Source: Hyphomicrobiales bacterium
Lineage (GTDB): Bacteria; Pseudomonadota; Alphaproteobacteria; Rhizobiales; Beijerinckiaceae
NCBI GenBank assembly: GCA_017302635.1
Contig: JAFLCX010000002.1
Span: 372,001-436,000, forward strand
DNA: 64,000 bases
Direction of reading: 5' to 3'
The notes under the pieces are model-generated. The model had not been told where the DNA came from and searched no databases. It was given only the letters and a program-made list of their open reading frames with translations. The position numbers and the translations under genes are program-made. Shown piece after piece: positions 50,249-59,314 of this stretch (position 1 is its first letter; every line of letters begins with the position of its first letter).

Positions 50249-51481
50249 ATGCGCGTCTCCAGCCAAATTGCCGTTGTTGCTGTCCTAGGAGGAGCAATCA
50301 CCCTTGGCTGGTATTTCTGGCAGGGCAAGGTGCCCATGCCGGGCGCGCAGGCCCCTCAAGCTCAGGGACAGCCAGCCGGAGCACCGCGTCCGGGAGGTCC
50401 CGGCGGCCCGCCCGCTGGCGGACAGCGCGGCCCCGGCGGACCGGGTGGTCCGGTCGTGGTGGATGTCGTGACTCTCGGCACCGGCCCGGTGGTCGAAATG
50501 AGCGAATCGGTGGGCACGACGCGAGCCTATGAGAGCGTTTCGCTCGCCTCCAAGGTTTCCGGCATCGTCGAGAAAATCCGCTTCACCGAAGGGCAATCGG
50601 TAAAAGCCGGTGACGTGCTGGTGGAACTCGACATCGCTGAACGCAAGGCCGATCTTGAGGCCGCGCGCGCCGCGATCCAGACCGCGCGCGCCCAGCGCGA
50701 GGAAACCAACCAGAAATTCGAGCGCGCCCAGCAGCTTCGCCGCGCCGGTGCCGGAACCGAGGCTTTGGTGGCCGATCTCACACTCCAGCTTCGCACGGTT
50801 GAAACCACGATTGCCGCCGCGGAAGCACGCGAGCGCTCGGCCGCCGCCCGGCTCGACGATTATTTCGTCCGTGCGCCCTTCGATGGTCGCGTGGGGTTCC
50901 GCCAGGTGAGCCTTGGTGCTTTCCTTGATACCAAGGTCGTGATCACCACTTTGGATGATGTCAGCCGGATCCGGCTCGATTTCGCGATCCCCGAACCGCT
51001 GCTCTCGCGCATCCGGATGGGTGCGGTTGTCAACGCCCGCTCGGTGGCGTTTGCTGACCGCGTTTTCACCGGCGAGGTGACGGCGGTTGATACACGCATC
51101 GATCCGGTAACGCGCTCGGTGAAGCTGATGGCCGTGATCGGCAATGCTGATCTCGCGCTCAAGCCCGGCATGTTCCTCACGGTGGCGCTCGAAGTCGCGC
51201 GACGCGAGAATGCCGTCATCGCCCCCGAGGAGGCGATCGTTTCGGAAGGCCCGCGTCAGGTTGCTTATGTCGTGAAAGACAATCGCGTCGAGCGGCGGGT
51301 CGTCACGGTCGGCCAGCGCATGTTTGGCAAGGTCGAGATCGCGGAAGGCCTGAAGCCCGGCGAGGTGATCGTCGCGCGGGGCATCCAGCGTGTGCGCAAC
51401 GGCATTCAGGTGCAGGCGCGCCCGTTGGCGGCTCCAGCCGCGGGCGCTGCGCCTGGTCGCCAAGCTCCCAATGCCGGTTGA
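50249..51481 (+). CDS. RND efflux periplasmic adaptor subunit (membrane fusion protein)
   Basis: This 410-residue protein begins with one hydrophobic helix (IAVVAVLGGAITLGWYFW). A flexible G/P/Q-rich linker follows at about 30-72, then lipoyl, hairpin and beta-barrel domains: VSLASKVSGIVEKIRFTEGQSVKAGDVLVELD (landmark GQSVKAGDVL) and YFVRAPFDGRVGFRQVSLGAF. It links the inner-membrane pump to an outer-membrane channel. The pump gene starts 86 bases downstream; the gap holds repeat copy C. No outer-membrane factor gene is present, so a TolC-like protein elsewhere is required. Confidence 0.93.
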   Translation: MRVSSQIAVVAVLGGAITLGWYFWQGKVPMPGAQAPQAQGQPAGAPRPGGPGGPPAGGQRGPGGPGGPVVVDVVTLGTGPVVEMSESVGTTRAYESVSLASKVSGIVEKIRFTEGQSVKAGDVLVELDIAERKADLEAARAAIQTARAQREETNQKFERAQQLRRAGAGTEALVADLTLQLRTVETTIAAAEARERSAAARLDDYFVRAPFDGRVGFRQVSLGAFLDTKVVITTLDDVSRIRLDFAIPEPLLSRIRMGAVVNARSVAFADRVFTGEVTAVDTRIDPVTRSVKLMAVIGNADLALKPGMFLTVALEVARRENAVIAPEEAIVSEGPRQVAYVVKDNRVERRVVTVGQRMFGKVEIAEGLKPGEVIVARGIQRVRNGIQVQARPLAAPAAGAAPGRQAPNAG

Positions 51482-51483
51482 CC

Positions 51484-51552
51484 TGAGCACTTTCGAGCAA
51501 AGTGGCGACCGGTTTGTGTGAAGAAAATGCGAAATAGCGAAACGCTTTAGAA
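51484..51552 (+). repeat. Dispersed intergenic repeat, copy C (divergent)
   Basis: It begins TGAGCACTTTCGAGCAAAGTG two bases after the adaptor stop, shares ACCGGTTTGTGTGAAGAAAATGCG with the other copies at lower identity, and lacks their internal hairpin. It lies inside the RND operon, between adaptor and pump genes. Compare copies A (17548-17625) and B (36146-36220). Confidence 0.6.
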
Positions 51553-51567
51553 AGACGAGAGGACAGC

Positions 51568-54500
51568 ATGCAGCTTTCCGATGTCACCATCCAACGCCCG
51601 GTTTTCGCGAGCGTCATTTCGCTTCTGCTGTGCGTCGCCGGCCTTGCGGGGCTGATGTCGCTCTCGGTGCGCGAATTCCCGCAGACTGATCCGCCGATTG
51701 TCTCGATCTCGACCGCCTATCGCGGCGCCTCGAACGAGGTGATCGAGAACCGTGTGACCGAGGTGATCGAGCGCGCAGTCGCGGGCATCGAGGGAATCAC
51801 GGAGATTTCGTCATTCAGCCAGAATGACCGCTCGAATATCTCGATCGAATTCAATGTCAGCCGCGATGCCGACTCGGCCGCAGCCGACGTGCGCGATCGT
51901 GTCGGCCGCGTGCTGGCGCGCCTGCCGGACGGCGTCGACACGCCGATCATCCAGCGTGTGGATGCGAATGCGCAGGCCATCATGTGGGTGGGCATCACCT
52001 CGAGCAATCTCGATGCGATGGAACTCACGGATTTCCTCCGCCGCGTGATCATCGACCGCCTCGCAACGGTGCCGGGCGTCGCCAGCGTGAACGTTGGCGG
52101 CGAGCGGCGCTATGCGATGCGCATTTCGCTCGATCGCACCGCACTCGCGGCGCGTGGGCTCACTGTGCAGGATGTCGAGAGCGCGATTCGCCGCCAGAAT
52201 GTTGATCTTCCGGGAGGACGACTCACGTCGCAGCAGCGCGAACTGACGGTAAAGACCGATTCGAAACTCTCCACCCGCGAGGAATTTTCGCGCATCGTCG
52301 TTGCGAACCGCAATGGCTATCAGGTGCGCCTCGGCGAGGTCGCAAAGGTCGAAATCGGCGCCGAAGACGAGCGGTTCGAGTTCTTCACGCTCGGCAAGAC
52401 CGCGATTGGCCTCGGCATCATCCGCCAGTCGACCGCCAACACGCTCGCGGTGGCCGAGGGCGTGCGCCGCGAGCTGGAATTGCTGCGACCGGCCTTTCCC
52501 GAGGGAACGAGCTTTCAGATTCTCTACAACGAAGCGAATTTCATCCGCGCCTCGATCAATGGTGTGCTGAAGACGCTGGCCGAAGGGATCTTGCTCGTTG
52601 TGCTCGTCATCATGGCGTTTCTGCGTTCGTGGCGTTCAACGCTGGTGGCGGCTATTGCCATCCCGGTCTCGATCATCCCGACCTTCGCCGTGCTCTGGGT
52701 GTTCGGTTTCTCGATCAACGTGCTGACCTTGCTTGCGATCGTGCTCGCCATCGGCATCGTCGTCGATGACGCGATCGTCGAGGTCGAGAATGTGCATCGC
52801 CGCATCGAGGAGGGCGAGCCGCCCTTGCTGGCTTCGTTTATTGGTGCGCGCGAGATTGCCTTTGCGGTCATTGCCACCACCATCACGCTGATGTCGGTCT
52901 TTGTGCCGATCGCCTTCATGGACGGTCAGACTGGCCGGCTGTTCCGCGAATTCGGGATCACACTTGCGACCGCGATCTTCTTCTCGGGCGTCGTTGCCCG
53001 AACGCTGACACCGATGCTGTGCTCGAAGCTGCTGACCTCGCATCACGGCAAGTTCTACAACATCACTGAGCCATTTTACGTCGGCCTCGGCCATCTCTAT
53101 GCGCGGGGCCTGAAGCGTGCCCTCAATGCGCCGATCATCGTCGTCGCCGTCGGTGTGGTTGTGAGCCTTGCCGCGGTGCAGCTGTTCCGCACTGTTCCGA
53201 GCGAGTTCGCGCCGGTTGAGGACCGGGGTGTGGTGATCATCCCGGTGAACGCGCCTGAGGGTTCCTCGCTTGCTTACACGCGGGAACGGGTGCGCGAGGT
53301 TGAGGCGATGCTTCAACCCTATGTCGACCAGAAAATTGTCGAGTCGACCCTCACCATCGTTGCTCCTGGCTTACAGCGGCCGTCACCGGTCAATGCCGGA
53401 TTGCTGATCGTGCGCCTCGCCCCTTGGGATCAGCGGACGATGAAACAGAGCCGCCTCCAGCAGGAACTGCTGGTTAAGGTTCAGTCCATTCCAGGCGCGC
53501 GCATCTTTCCAATCAATCCGCCCTCGCTCGGCCAGCGTGGGTTCCGACAGCCGATCGAACTGATCATCGGCGGACCAAATTTCGTGACCCTCGCCGCCTG
53601 GCGCGACCTTGTGCTGGAGCGCGCCAACGCCACCGGCATGTTCCGCAACCTCGACAGCGATTTCAACGAGCGCCAGCCCGACTTGCGCGTCAAGATCGAT
53701 CGCGCCCGCGCGGCCGATCTCGGCATTCCGCTCGATGTGATCGGGCGCAGCCTCGAACTGATGTTTGGTGATCGCGAGGTCTCGACCTATGTCGATAACG
53801 GGTTCGAGTATTCGGTAATCCTCCAGGCCCGCCAGCAGGATCGCGTCAGCCCGGATGATTTGAAGAACATCTTTGTTCGCGCTGGAACGAACGATCTTGT
53901 GCCATTGTCGAACCTTGTTCAGCTCTCCGAGATTGCCGGCCCGCAGCGGCTCAACCGCTATGACCGCCTGCGCGCGATCACCATTTCAGGCTCGCTCGCT
54001 CCCGGCGTCACGCTGGGGCAGGGGCTCAACGAACTCGACAAGATCGCCAAGGAAGTGCTCCCTGCCGAAGCTCGCATCGGTTATGGCGGCCAGTCGAAGG
54101 AGTTCAAGCGTGCCTCGAACTCGATCTATGTCACCTTCGCCTTCGCGCTGGTGATCGTGTTCCTCGTGCTTGCGGCGCAGTTCGAGAGCTGGATCGCACC
54201 GACCGTCATCATGATGACCGTGCCTCTGGCGCTGACGGGTGCGCTCGGCATCCTGCATCTTACGGGGCAGACGCTGAATATCTACAGCCAGATCGGGATG
54301 ATCCTGCTTATCGGCATCATGACGAAAAATGGCATTCTGATTGTCGAGTTCACCAACCAGCTGCGCGAGCGCGGCTATGCGATGTATGAAGCGGTGCTCG
54401 AAGCTTCCGAAATGCGTCTGCGGCCCATTCTGATGACCTCGATCGCGACAGTCGCGGGTGCGGTGCCGCTGGCGCTTTCGGGCGGCGCAGGCTCCGAGGC

Positions 54501-54759
54501 GCGCTCGGCCATCGGCTGGGTGATCATCGGCGGGGTGGGGCTTTCGACCTTCATGACGCTGTTTCTGGTGCCGGCGTTGTTTTTGCTCATCGGCAAGAAC
54601 TCCAATCCGCGCTCGACCATCGCCGACAAGCTTGTGACCCTGCAGGAGAAGTTCGCCGGCAAGCTCGGAGCGTTCGGTGATCCACCAGCCGCGAAACCCG
54701 CGCATGAGCCGCACGTCGCGCCTGCAAAGGGGGAAGCGAAACCGGCGCCGGCCGAGTAG
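51568..54759 (+). CDS. RND-family multidrug efflux pump (AcrB/MexB-like)
   Basis: This 1063-residue inner-membrane pump has twelve helices and two large periplasmic loops. It begins MQLSDVTIQRPVFASVISLLL. The proton relay aspartates are in AIGIVVDDAIVEVENVHRR (helix 4), and the partner lysine is in MTKNGILIVEF (helix 10). The family signature ESTLTIVAPGLQRPSP and the C-terminal FLVPALFLL are present. The protein should expel lipophilic or cationic compounds with the adaptor upstream. Its stop lies one base from the convergent glpD stop. The regulator is not adjacent. Confidence 0.95.
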   Translation: MQLSDVTIQRPVFASVISLLLCVAGLAGLMSLSVREFPQTDPPIVSISTAYRGASNEVIENRVTEVIERAVAGIEGITEISSFSQNDRSNISIEFNVSRDADSAAADVRDRVGRVLARLPDGVDTPIIQRVDANAQAIMWVGITSSNLDAMELTDFLRRVIIDRLATVPGVASVNVGGERRYAMRISLDRTALAARGLTVQDVESAIRRQNVDLPGGRLTSQQRELTVKTDSKLSTREEFSRIVVANRNGYQVRLGEVAKVEIGAEDERFEFFTLGKTAIGLGIIRQSTANTLAVAEGVRRELELLRPAFPEGTSFQILYNEANFIRASINGVLKTLAEGILLVVLVIMAFLRSWRSTLVAAIAIPVSIIPTFAVLWVFGFSINVLTLLAIVLAIGIVVDDAIVEVENVHRRIEEGEPPLLASFIGAREIAFAVIATTITLMSVFVPIAFMDGQTGRLFREFGITLATAIFFSGVVARTLTPMLCSKLLTSHHGKFYNITEPFYVGLGHLYARGLKRALNAPIIVVAVGVVVSLAAVQLFRTVPSEFAPVEDRGVVIIPVNAPEGSSLAYTRERVREVEAMLQPYVDQKIVESTLTIVAPGLQRPSPVNAGLLIVRLAPWDQRTMKQSRLQQELLVKVQSIPGARIFPINPPSLGQRGFRQPIELIIGGPNFVTLAAWRDLVLERANATGMFRNLDSDFNERQPDLRVKIDRARAADLGIPLDVIGRSLELMFGDREVSTYVDNGFEYSVILQARQQDRVSPDDLKNIFVRAGTNDLVPLSNLVQLSEIAGPQRLNRYDRLRAITISGSLAPGVTLGQGLNELDKIAKEVLPAEARIGYGGQSKEFKRASNSIYVTFAFALVIVFLVLAAQFESWIAPTVIMMTVPLALTGALGILHLTGQTLNIYSQIGMILLIGIMTKNGILIVEFTNQLRERGYAMYEAVLEASEMRLRPILMTSIATVAGAVPLALSGGAGSEARSAIGWVIIGGVGLSTFMTLFLVPALFLLIGKNSNPRSTIADKLVTLQEKFAGKLGAFGDPPAAKPAHEPHVAPAKGEAKPAPAE

Positions 54760-54760
54760 A

Positions 54761-56263
54761 TCAGAACAATCCGGCCACTTCGGCGCGCTCGGCCGGGCTC
54801 ATATGCAGCCCGAGTTTCGAGCGTCGCCACAGGATGTCATCGGCGGTTAGCGCCCATTCGCGGCCGGTGAGCCAAGCGATTTCGCGGCTGGTCAGGCCCG
54901 CGCCGAAAGCGCGGCCGAGGTCGGCTTTCGATTGCGCATCGCCGAGCATGTCGAACACATCCGTGCCGTAGCCGCGCGCGAGCCGCCGGGCCTGCCTCGA
55001 GCCCAGAAACGGGTACCGGGTGGCAATGCTGCCGACGAGGTTTTCGAACCCTTCAACCGGAAAATTCCCACCCGGCAACGGCTTGGTGCCGCTCCACCCG
55101 CCCTTGCCCCGAGCTGCGGGTGGCAAGTGGGGTTCGAGCTTTTCCAGAGCATGCTCGGCCAGCCGGCGATAGGTCGTGAGTTTGCCGCCATAAACTGAAA
55201 GACTCGGCGCGAGACCCTCCGGTGCATCGAGATGCAGCACGTAATCGCGCGTGGCCTCCTGCGCTTTCGAGGCCCCATCATCGTAGAGCGGGCGCACGCC
55301 GGAATAGGTCCAGACAACCTGATCCCGCGTAATCGGCGCGCGAAAATACTCGCTCGCCGCGCGGCACAGATAATCGATTTCCGTGTCGCTGATCGCGACC
55401 TGCGAGGGGTCGCCGCTGTAATCTCGATCCGTCGTGCCGATCAGAGTGAAGTCGGTTTCATACGGGATCGCGAAAATGATCCGCCCGTCGGCATTCTGGA
55501 AAATATAGGCGCGATCATGCTGCACGAGGCGCGGCACGATGATGTGACTGCCTTGCACCATGCGGATCCGTGCCGGGGTATTGAGCCCCATCACGCCGGT
55601 GGTGATATCGCCTGCCCACGGCCCGCCCGCGTTGACGAGCAGCCTTGCCGCGAATTGCCGCTCGTCGCCTGTGAGCGAATGGCGGGTTGAAATCTGCCAG
55701 AACGGGCCATCGGAATTCGCGATCTGCCGGGAAGAGGTCACGGTTTCGCGCGTGAGGATGGTCGCGCCGCGTATCTGGGCATCGCGGGCGTTCAGCACCA
55801 CGAGGCGCGCATCCTCAACCCAAAGGTCGGAATATTCGAAACCGGCCCTGATCCCCTCGCGCAGGGCAGCACCCGCAGGGTCTTGCAGCAGGTTGAGACT
55901 TCGAGTGGCCGGGAGTTTTTCACGCCCGCCGAGATGATCGTAGAGAAAAAGCCCGATGCGCAGCATCCAGCCGGGGCGCATGCCGGGCATCTGCGGCAGC
56001 ACGAAGCGCAGCGGCCAGATGATATGCGGCGCCATCGCCCACAGGCGCTCGCGCTCCATCAGAGATTCGCGCACGAGGCGAAACGCGTAATGTTCGAGAT
56101 ACCGCAGGCCTCCATGAATGAGCTTGGTGGAAGCCGAGGATGTTGCGGAGGCGAGATCGTTCTTCTCGATCAGCAGGACCTTCAGCCCCCGGCCGGCTGC
56201 ATCGCGCGCGATGCCTGTGCCGTTGATGCCGCCGCCTATGACGGCCAGATCGAAAATACTCAT
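54761..56263 (-). CDS. glpD: Glycerol-3-phosphate dehydrogenase (FAD-dependent)
   Basis: 500 residues. The FAD fold begins with VIGGGINGTGIARDAAGRGLKV at residue about 8. Further family segments are ASATSSASTKLIHGGLRYLEHY, LLVNAGGPWAGDI, TDRDYSGDPSQV and YGGKLTTYRRLAEHAL. It oxidises sn-glycerol-3-phosphate to dihydroxyacetone phosphate and passes electrons to quinone at the inner membrane. ATG 56263 is the start, since the FAD motif begins soon after. No glpK or glpR is adjacent in the window. Confidence 0.95.
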   Translation of the reverse strand: MSIFDLAVIGGGINGTGIARDAAGRGLKVLLIEKNDLASATSSASTKLIHGGLRYLEHYAFRLVRESLMERERLWAMAPHIIWPLRFVLPQMPGMRPGWMLRIGLFLYDHLGGREKLPATRSLNLLQDPAGAALREGIRAGFEYSDLWVEDARLVVLNARDAQIRGATILTRETVTSSRQIANSDGPFWQISTRHSLTGDERQFAARLLVNAGGPWAGDITTGVMGLNTPARIRMVQGSHIIVPRLVQHDRAYIFQNADGRIIFAIPYETDFTLIGTTDRDYSGDPSQVAISDTEIDYLCRAASEYFRAPITRDQVVWTYSGVRPLYDDGASKAQEATRDYVLHLDAPEGLAPSLSVYGGKLTTYRRLAEHALEKLEPHLPPAARGKGGWSGTKPLPGGNFPVEGFENLVGSIATRYPFLGSRQARRLARGYGTDVFDMLGDAQSKADLGRAFGAGLTSREIAWLTGREWALTADDILWRRSKLGLHMSPAERAEVAGLF

Positions 56264-56402
56264 GGCGTTTCGTTGTTTTTCTTCTGTTTCGATGGCGCGC
56301 GACCGAGGGCGAATCCCGCTTCCGGGAGAACGACAAGCCAATCATTAACCATGACATTGTAGGGTGTCGACCTGTCGCGTTGCTGTCACCCGTGGTGAAT
56401 CC

Positions 56403-57188
56403 ATGGCCTATGCAGAAAGAAATCTGCCGCTTTCCGCAGCGCTCGCCGCCTGTCTGGGCCTTTTTGGCCTTCAAGCGGCTGCCATTGCGGAGGAAATCAG
56501 CATTCCCGGTGTCGAGGAAGGCAGCGATATCCTGCGTGCCCTGGCGATCGCATTCGGCGGGCATGGCGAAGGAAAACTCGTGCTTGTGCCACCGGCCATC
56601 GGCGCAGGTGGTGCCGTCTCTGACGTGATTTCCGAGCGGGCTGCACTCGCCCGCATCAACCGCGACCTGAATGACGACGAAAAGCAGGCGGGCGTTGTGG
56701 AATTTCCGCTCTTTGATCTACCGGTTGTTCTGATTGCGCATCCGGCCGTTGCGCGGCGGAATCTGACCTCTGCGGAGTGGAGCCGGATTCGCAGCGGCCA
56801 TTTGCGCAACTGGCGCGATCTGGGCGGGCCTGACCTGCCGATCAAGCTCGTCATGCATCACGAATTCGAGGGCATTCTACCCGCGTTGCCTGCCGGGCAG
56901 CGCAGGGCGAGCGCCGCTCACACGCGCGACGTCGATGTTCTTGTTCGGCAGGTGCCGGGCGCGATCGGGTTGACGACAGGGGCGACCTTCAACTCCCGAG
57001 AGGATTTGCTCGTTACTCTCGACAACCTGAAATTCGATCAACCGGCCTATCCGTTCCGGGCCAGAGTGAGCCTTGCCTACAAGTCTGCCCGCCTTCACGG
57101 CCTCGCCGGAGAGTTTGTGGCTTTCCTGCGCAGTGAGCGTGCAGCGCGGCTCATGCTCGGACATGGCGCTCGACCGGTCTTGCAATGA
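56403..57188 (+). CDS. Periplasmic substrate-binding domain protein (PstS-like, small)
   Basis: 261 residues. A signal peptide (about residues 1-30, ending near AIAEE) is followed by a type II binding fold reminiscent of PstS/PBP-like_2: IAFGGHGEGKLVLVPPAIGAGGAVSDVISERAALARINR (landmark GAGGAVSDV), NLTSAEWSRIRSGHLRNWRDLGG and PGAIGLTTGATFNSR. The segment resembling the PstS phosphate loop is altered, so the ligand is uncertain. The chemoreceptor-like gene starts 34 bases later on the same strand; together they could form a binding-protein-plus-receptor sensor. Confidence 0.8.
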   Translation: MAYAERNLPLSAALAACLGLFGLQAAAIAEEISIPGVEEGSDILRALAIAFGGHGEGKLVLVPPAIGAGGAVSDVISERAALARINRDLNDDEKQAGVVEFPLFDLPVVLIAHPAVARRNLTSAEWSRIRSGHLRNWRDLGGPDLPIKLVMHHEFEGILPALPAGQRRASAAHTRDVDVLVRQVPGAIGLTTGATFNSREDLLVTLDNLKFDQPAYPFRARVSLAYKSARLHGLAGEFVAFLRSERAARLMLGHGARPVLQ

Positions 57189-57222
57189 GCAGGACCCGAC
57201 TGTTCTCCGTCGGGGCGAGACG

Positions 57223-59307
57223 ATGACTTCGCTTCCGACAACGGCATGGTTCCAGCGCGGTTTGGTCGCGGTGCGAACATCACTTGCCCTGCGCTGGGCG
57301 CTGCTTGTCACGCTGGTTGCGGGGTTGGGCTTCGCGCTGATGGTTCATGCCGTCAGCCGGCTGCTTTTGGCCAAGATCGAGGCCGAGAGCACGCGCCTCA
57401 CCGAAATCGCCCAGCAGAAAACTGCTGAACGGATCGAGATCGAGGCTCGTCTCGGCGATCAGCGGTTGCGTGCGCTGGTCTTGCGTTACGAAGGAGGGCT
57501 GGCTTCCATCGCGCGACAGAGCCGCACCATCAGCCTGCTGCGCGAGCGCGACGATGCAGGGACGGCGCGGCATATCGGGCCGGAATTGCGCCGAGCCGGT
57601 TTCGATGGCGGTTTGCTCGTCAATTCTGCCCTGGTGGTCGTTGGCGGTGATCGCGAGAATCTGCCGCTCGCGACCTCCGAACAGGCTCTGCGCAACCTCG
57701 ATTTTACCGAGGCCTTGCAGAACCTCTTCCTATCCAATGATCGCCGCTCGCCGGTTCGGTATCGCTACATCGGCCCGTTCGATATCGGCATGGCGATGCT
57801 GTTCCAATCCGCTGTTCAGGGGCGTTACGGAATCTTTCTGGCCTCGCCGGTTTTCGACGAATTCGGCGATGTGGCCGGGTTGTTGCTGGGCTATCGGCTG
57901 ATCAATCCCTCCGAGCCGACGCTCACCGAGTTCTCCACGATCATCAGGGCCGGGGTCGCGTTGGTTCACGGTGACAAGACGCTCGTGCGCGCCGGGGCCG
58001 ATCTTCCCGATGACCTGACGCTTCCGACGCGTGATGGTGCGATGCTTGGTCGGCTGCCGGCGCTTTCACTGATTTTTCGCTGTTTGCCATCGCTGCCCCA
58101 GACCAGTCTCTGTATCCTGCGCGATGAGAGTGATGTGCTGCGGTTTCGCGATGAGCTTCAGGTCCTCAGTGTCGCCGAGACCTCGCGCATGCAGGTCCGG
58201 CTGGGTCTGTTCGCCCTTGGTCTCGCCATCCTGCTCGGTTGGCTGATCGTCATGTTGACTCGTCGCCTGACCGGGCCATTGACCGATATCGCGGGCGAGG
58301 TCGGGCGGATCGCGGATGGAAACTGGACCGCCGCTGTCCAGCATGTCGGGCGCGCCGATGAGGTCGGACGGATCGCGCGCGCCATCGAGGCGATGCAATT
58401 CGCATTGATCGAGCGCGATCGGATGCGTCAGGAGATGATCCGCATCGATGCCATCAACCAGCGCCGCCTTGCCATGGGCGAAGCCGTGAGCCGCTTCGAG
58501 GCCGGTATGGACGATGTCATGGGCAAGATGCACGACGCGGCCGTAGCTCTGACGCGCGCGAGCGACGCCATCGGGCGGGCTGCACGCTCGGCGGAAGCCC
58601 AGGCCGATCGCATTCAGGCAACCTCGGTGACCACCGCCACCGAGGCGTCGCTGGTCACCGGGGCAACCATTCAGCTCACACGCGGCATGGCAGAGATCGA
58701 CCAACGCTTGAGGAGCGCCAGGGCGATTGTCGATGCTGGTGAGGTATCGGCGCGCGAGGCGGGTCACCGCGTCATCGACATCACCCGCCTTGCGCGCGAG
58801 GCCGAAGACGCGATCAGTGCCGTGCAAGGGTTGGTTGCTGATCTTTCAAGCAAGGCGCTTGCAGCATCCCTCGATGCCGCTGCGGCGGGCGAGAGCGGAC
58901 GCGGCTACAGCCCGGCTTCCGGTGCGCTCTCGAAGCTGGCAGGAGAGACCTCCTCGGCTGCATCTCGCATTTCCGATGCCATTTCCGAACTGGCCAAGGT
59001 CGCGGATGGTGCGGCTGAGCGGCTCGATGGCATGTGCGAAACCTTTGGCCTCGCCGCTCGGGAAACCGACAACATCGCTCTGGTGATGGCCGAGCAGGAT
59101 GCCGCCCGCCGCTCGATCAGCGACGGTCTGGCCAGCGCCTCCAGCGCGATGACAGGCCTGAGTGACGCTGTTTCGGAACTGCGCTTCAGTCTTGTCGGCG
59201 CCGAAAATGCCACGTCGGATGTGGTCAAGACCGCGCGCAGCATCATCGCCGATGCGCAGGCCATCGATCAGAGCCTCCGCTCTTTCGTGCGTGAGATTTC
59301 GGCCTAA
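57223..59307 (+). CDS. Divergent methyl-accepting chemotaxis-like protein with degenerate hairpin tip
   Basis: 694 residues. Helix 1 lies at about 25-48, a long periplasmic region of roughly 290 residues follows, then helix 2 (LGLFALGLAILLGWLIVML) and a HAMP domain with ADEVGRIARAIEAMQ. The signalling domain has the coiled-coil character of chemoreceptors, but its tip is SSKALAASLDAAAAGESGRGYSPASGAL. The normal tip keeps [10 protein letters not shown]...GRGFAVVA; here Glu, Ala-Arg and several others are changed. It may not bind CheA/CheW normally. It is coupled with the binding protein 34 bases upstream. Confidence 0.82.
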   Translation: MTSLPTTAWFQRGLVAVRTSLALRWALLVTLVAGLGFALMVHAVSRLLLAKIEAESTRLTEIAQQKTAERIEIEARLGDQRLRALVLRYEGGLASIARQSRTISLLRERDDAGTARHIGPELRRAGFDGGLLVNSALVVVGGDRENLPLATSEQALRNLDFTEALQNLFLSNDRRSPVRYRYIGPFDIGMAMLFQSAVQGRYGIFLASPVFDEFGDVAGLLLGYRLINPSEPTLTEFSTIIRAGVALVHGDKTLVRAGADLPDDLTLPTRDGAMLGRLPALSLIFRCLPSLPQTSLCILRDESDVLRFRDELQVLSVAETSRMQVRLGLFALGLAILLGWLIVMLTRRLTGPLTDIAGEVGRIADGNWTAAVQHVGRADEVGRIARAIEAMQFALIERDRMRQEMIRIDAINQRRLAMGEAVSRFEAGMDDVMGKMHDAAVALTRASDAIGRAARSAEAQADRIQATSVTTATEASLVTGATIQLTRGMAEIDQRLRSARAIVDAGEVSAREAGHRVIDITRLAREAEDAISAVQGLVADLSSKALAASLDAAAAGESGRGYSPASGALSKLAGETSSAASRISDAISELAKVADGAAERLDGMCETFGLAARETDNIALVMAEQDAARRSISDGLASASSAMTGLSDAVSELRFSLVGAENATSDVVKTARSIIADAQAIDQSLRSFVREISA

Positions 59308-59314
59308 TCCGGTT

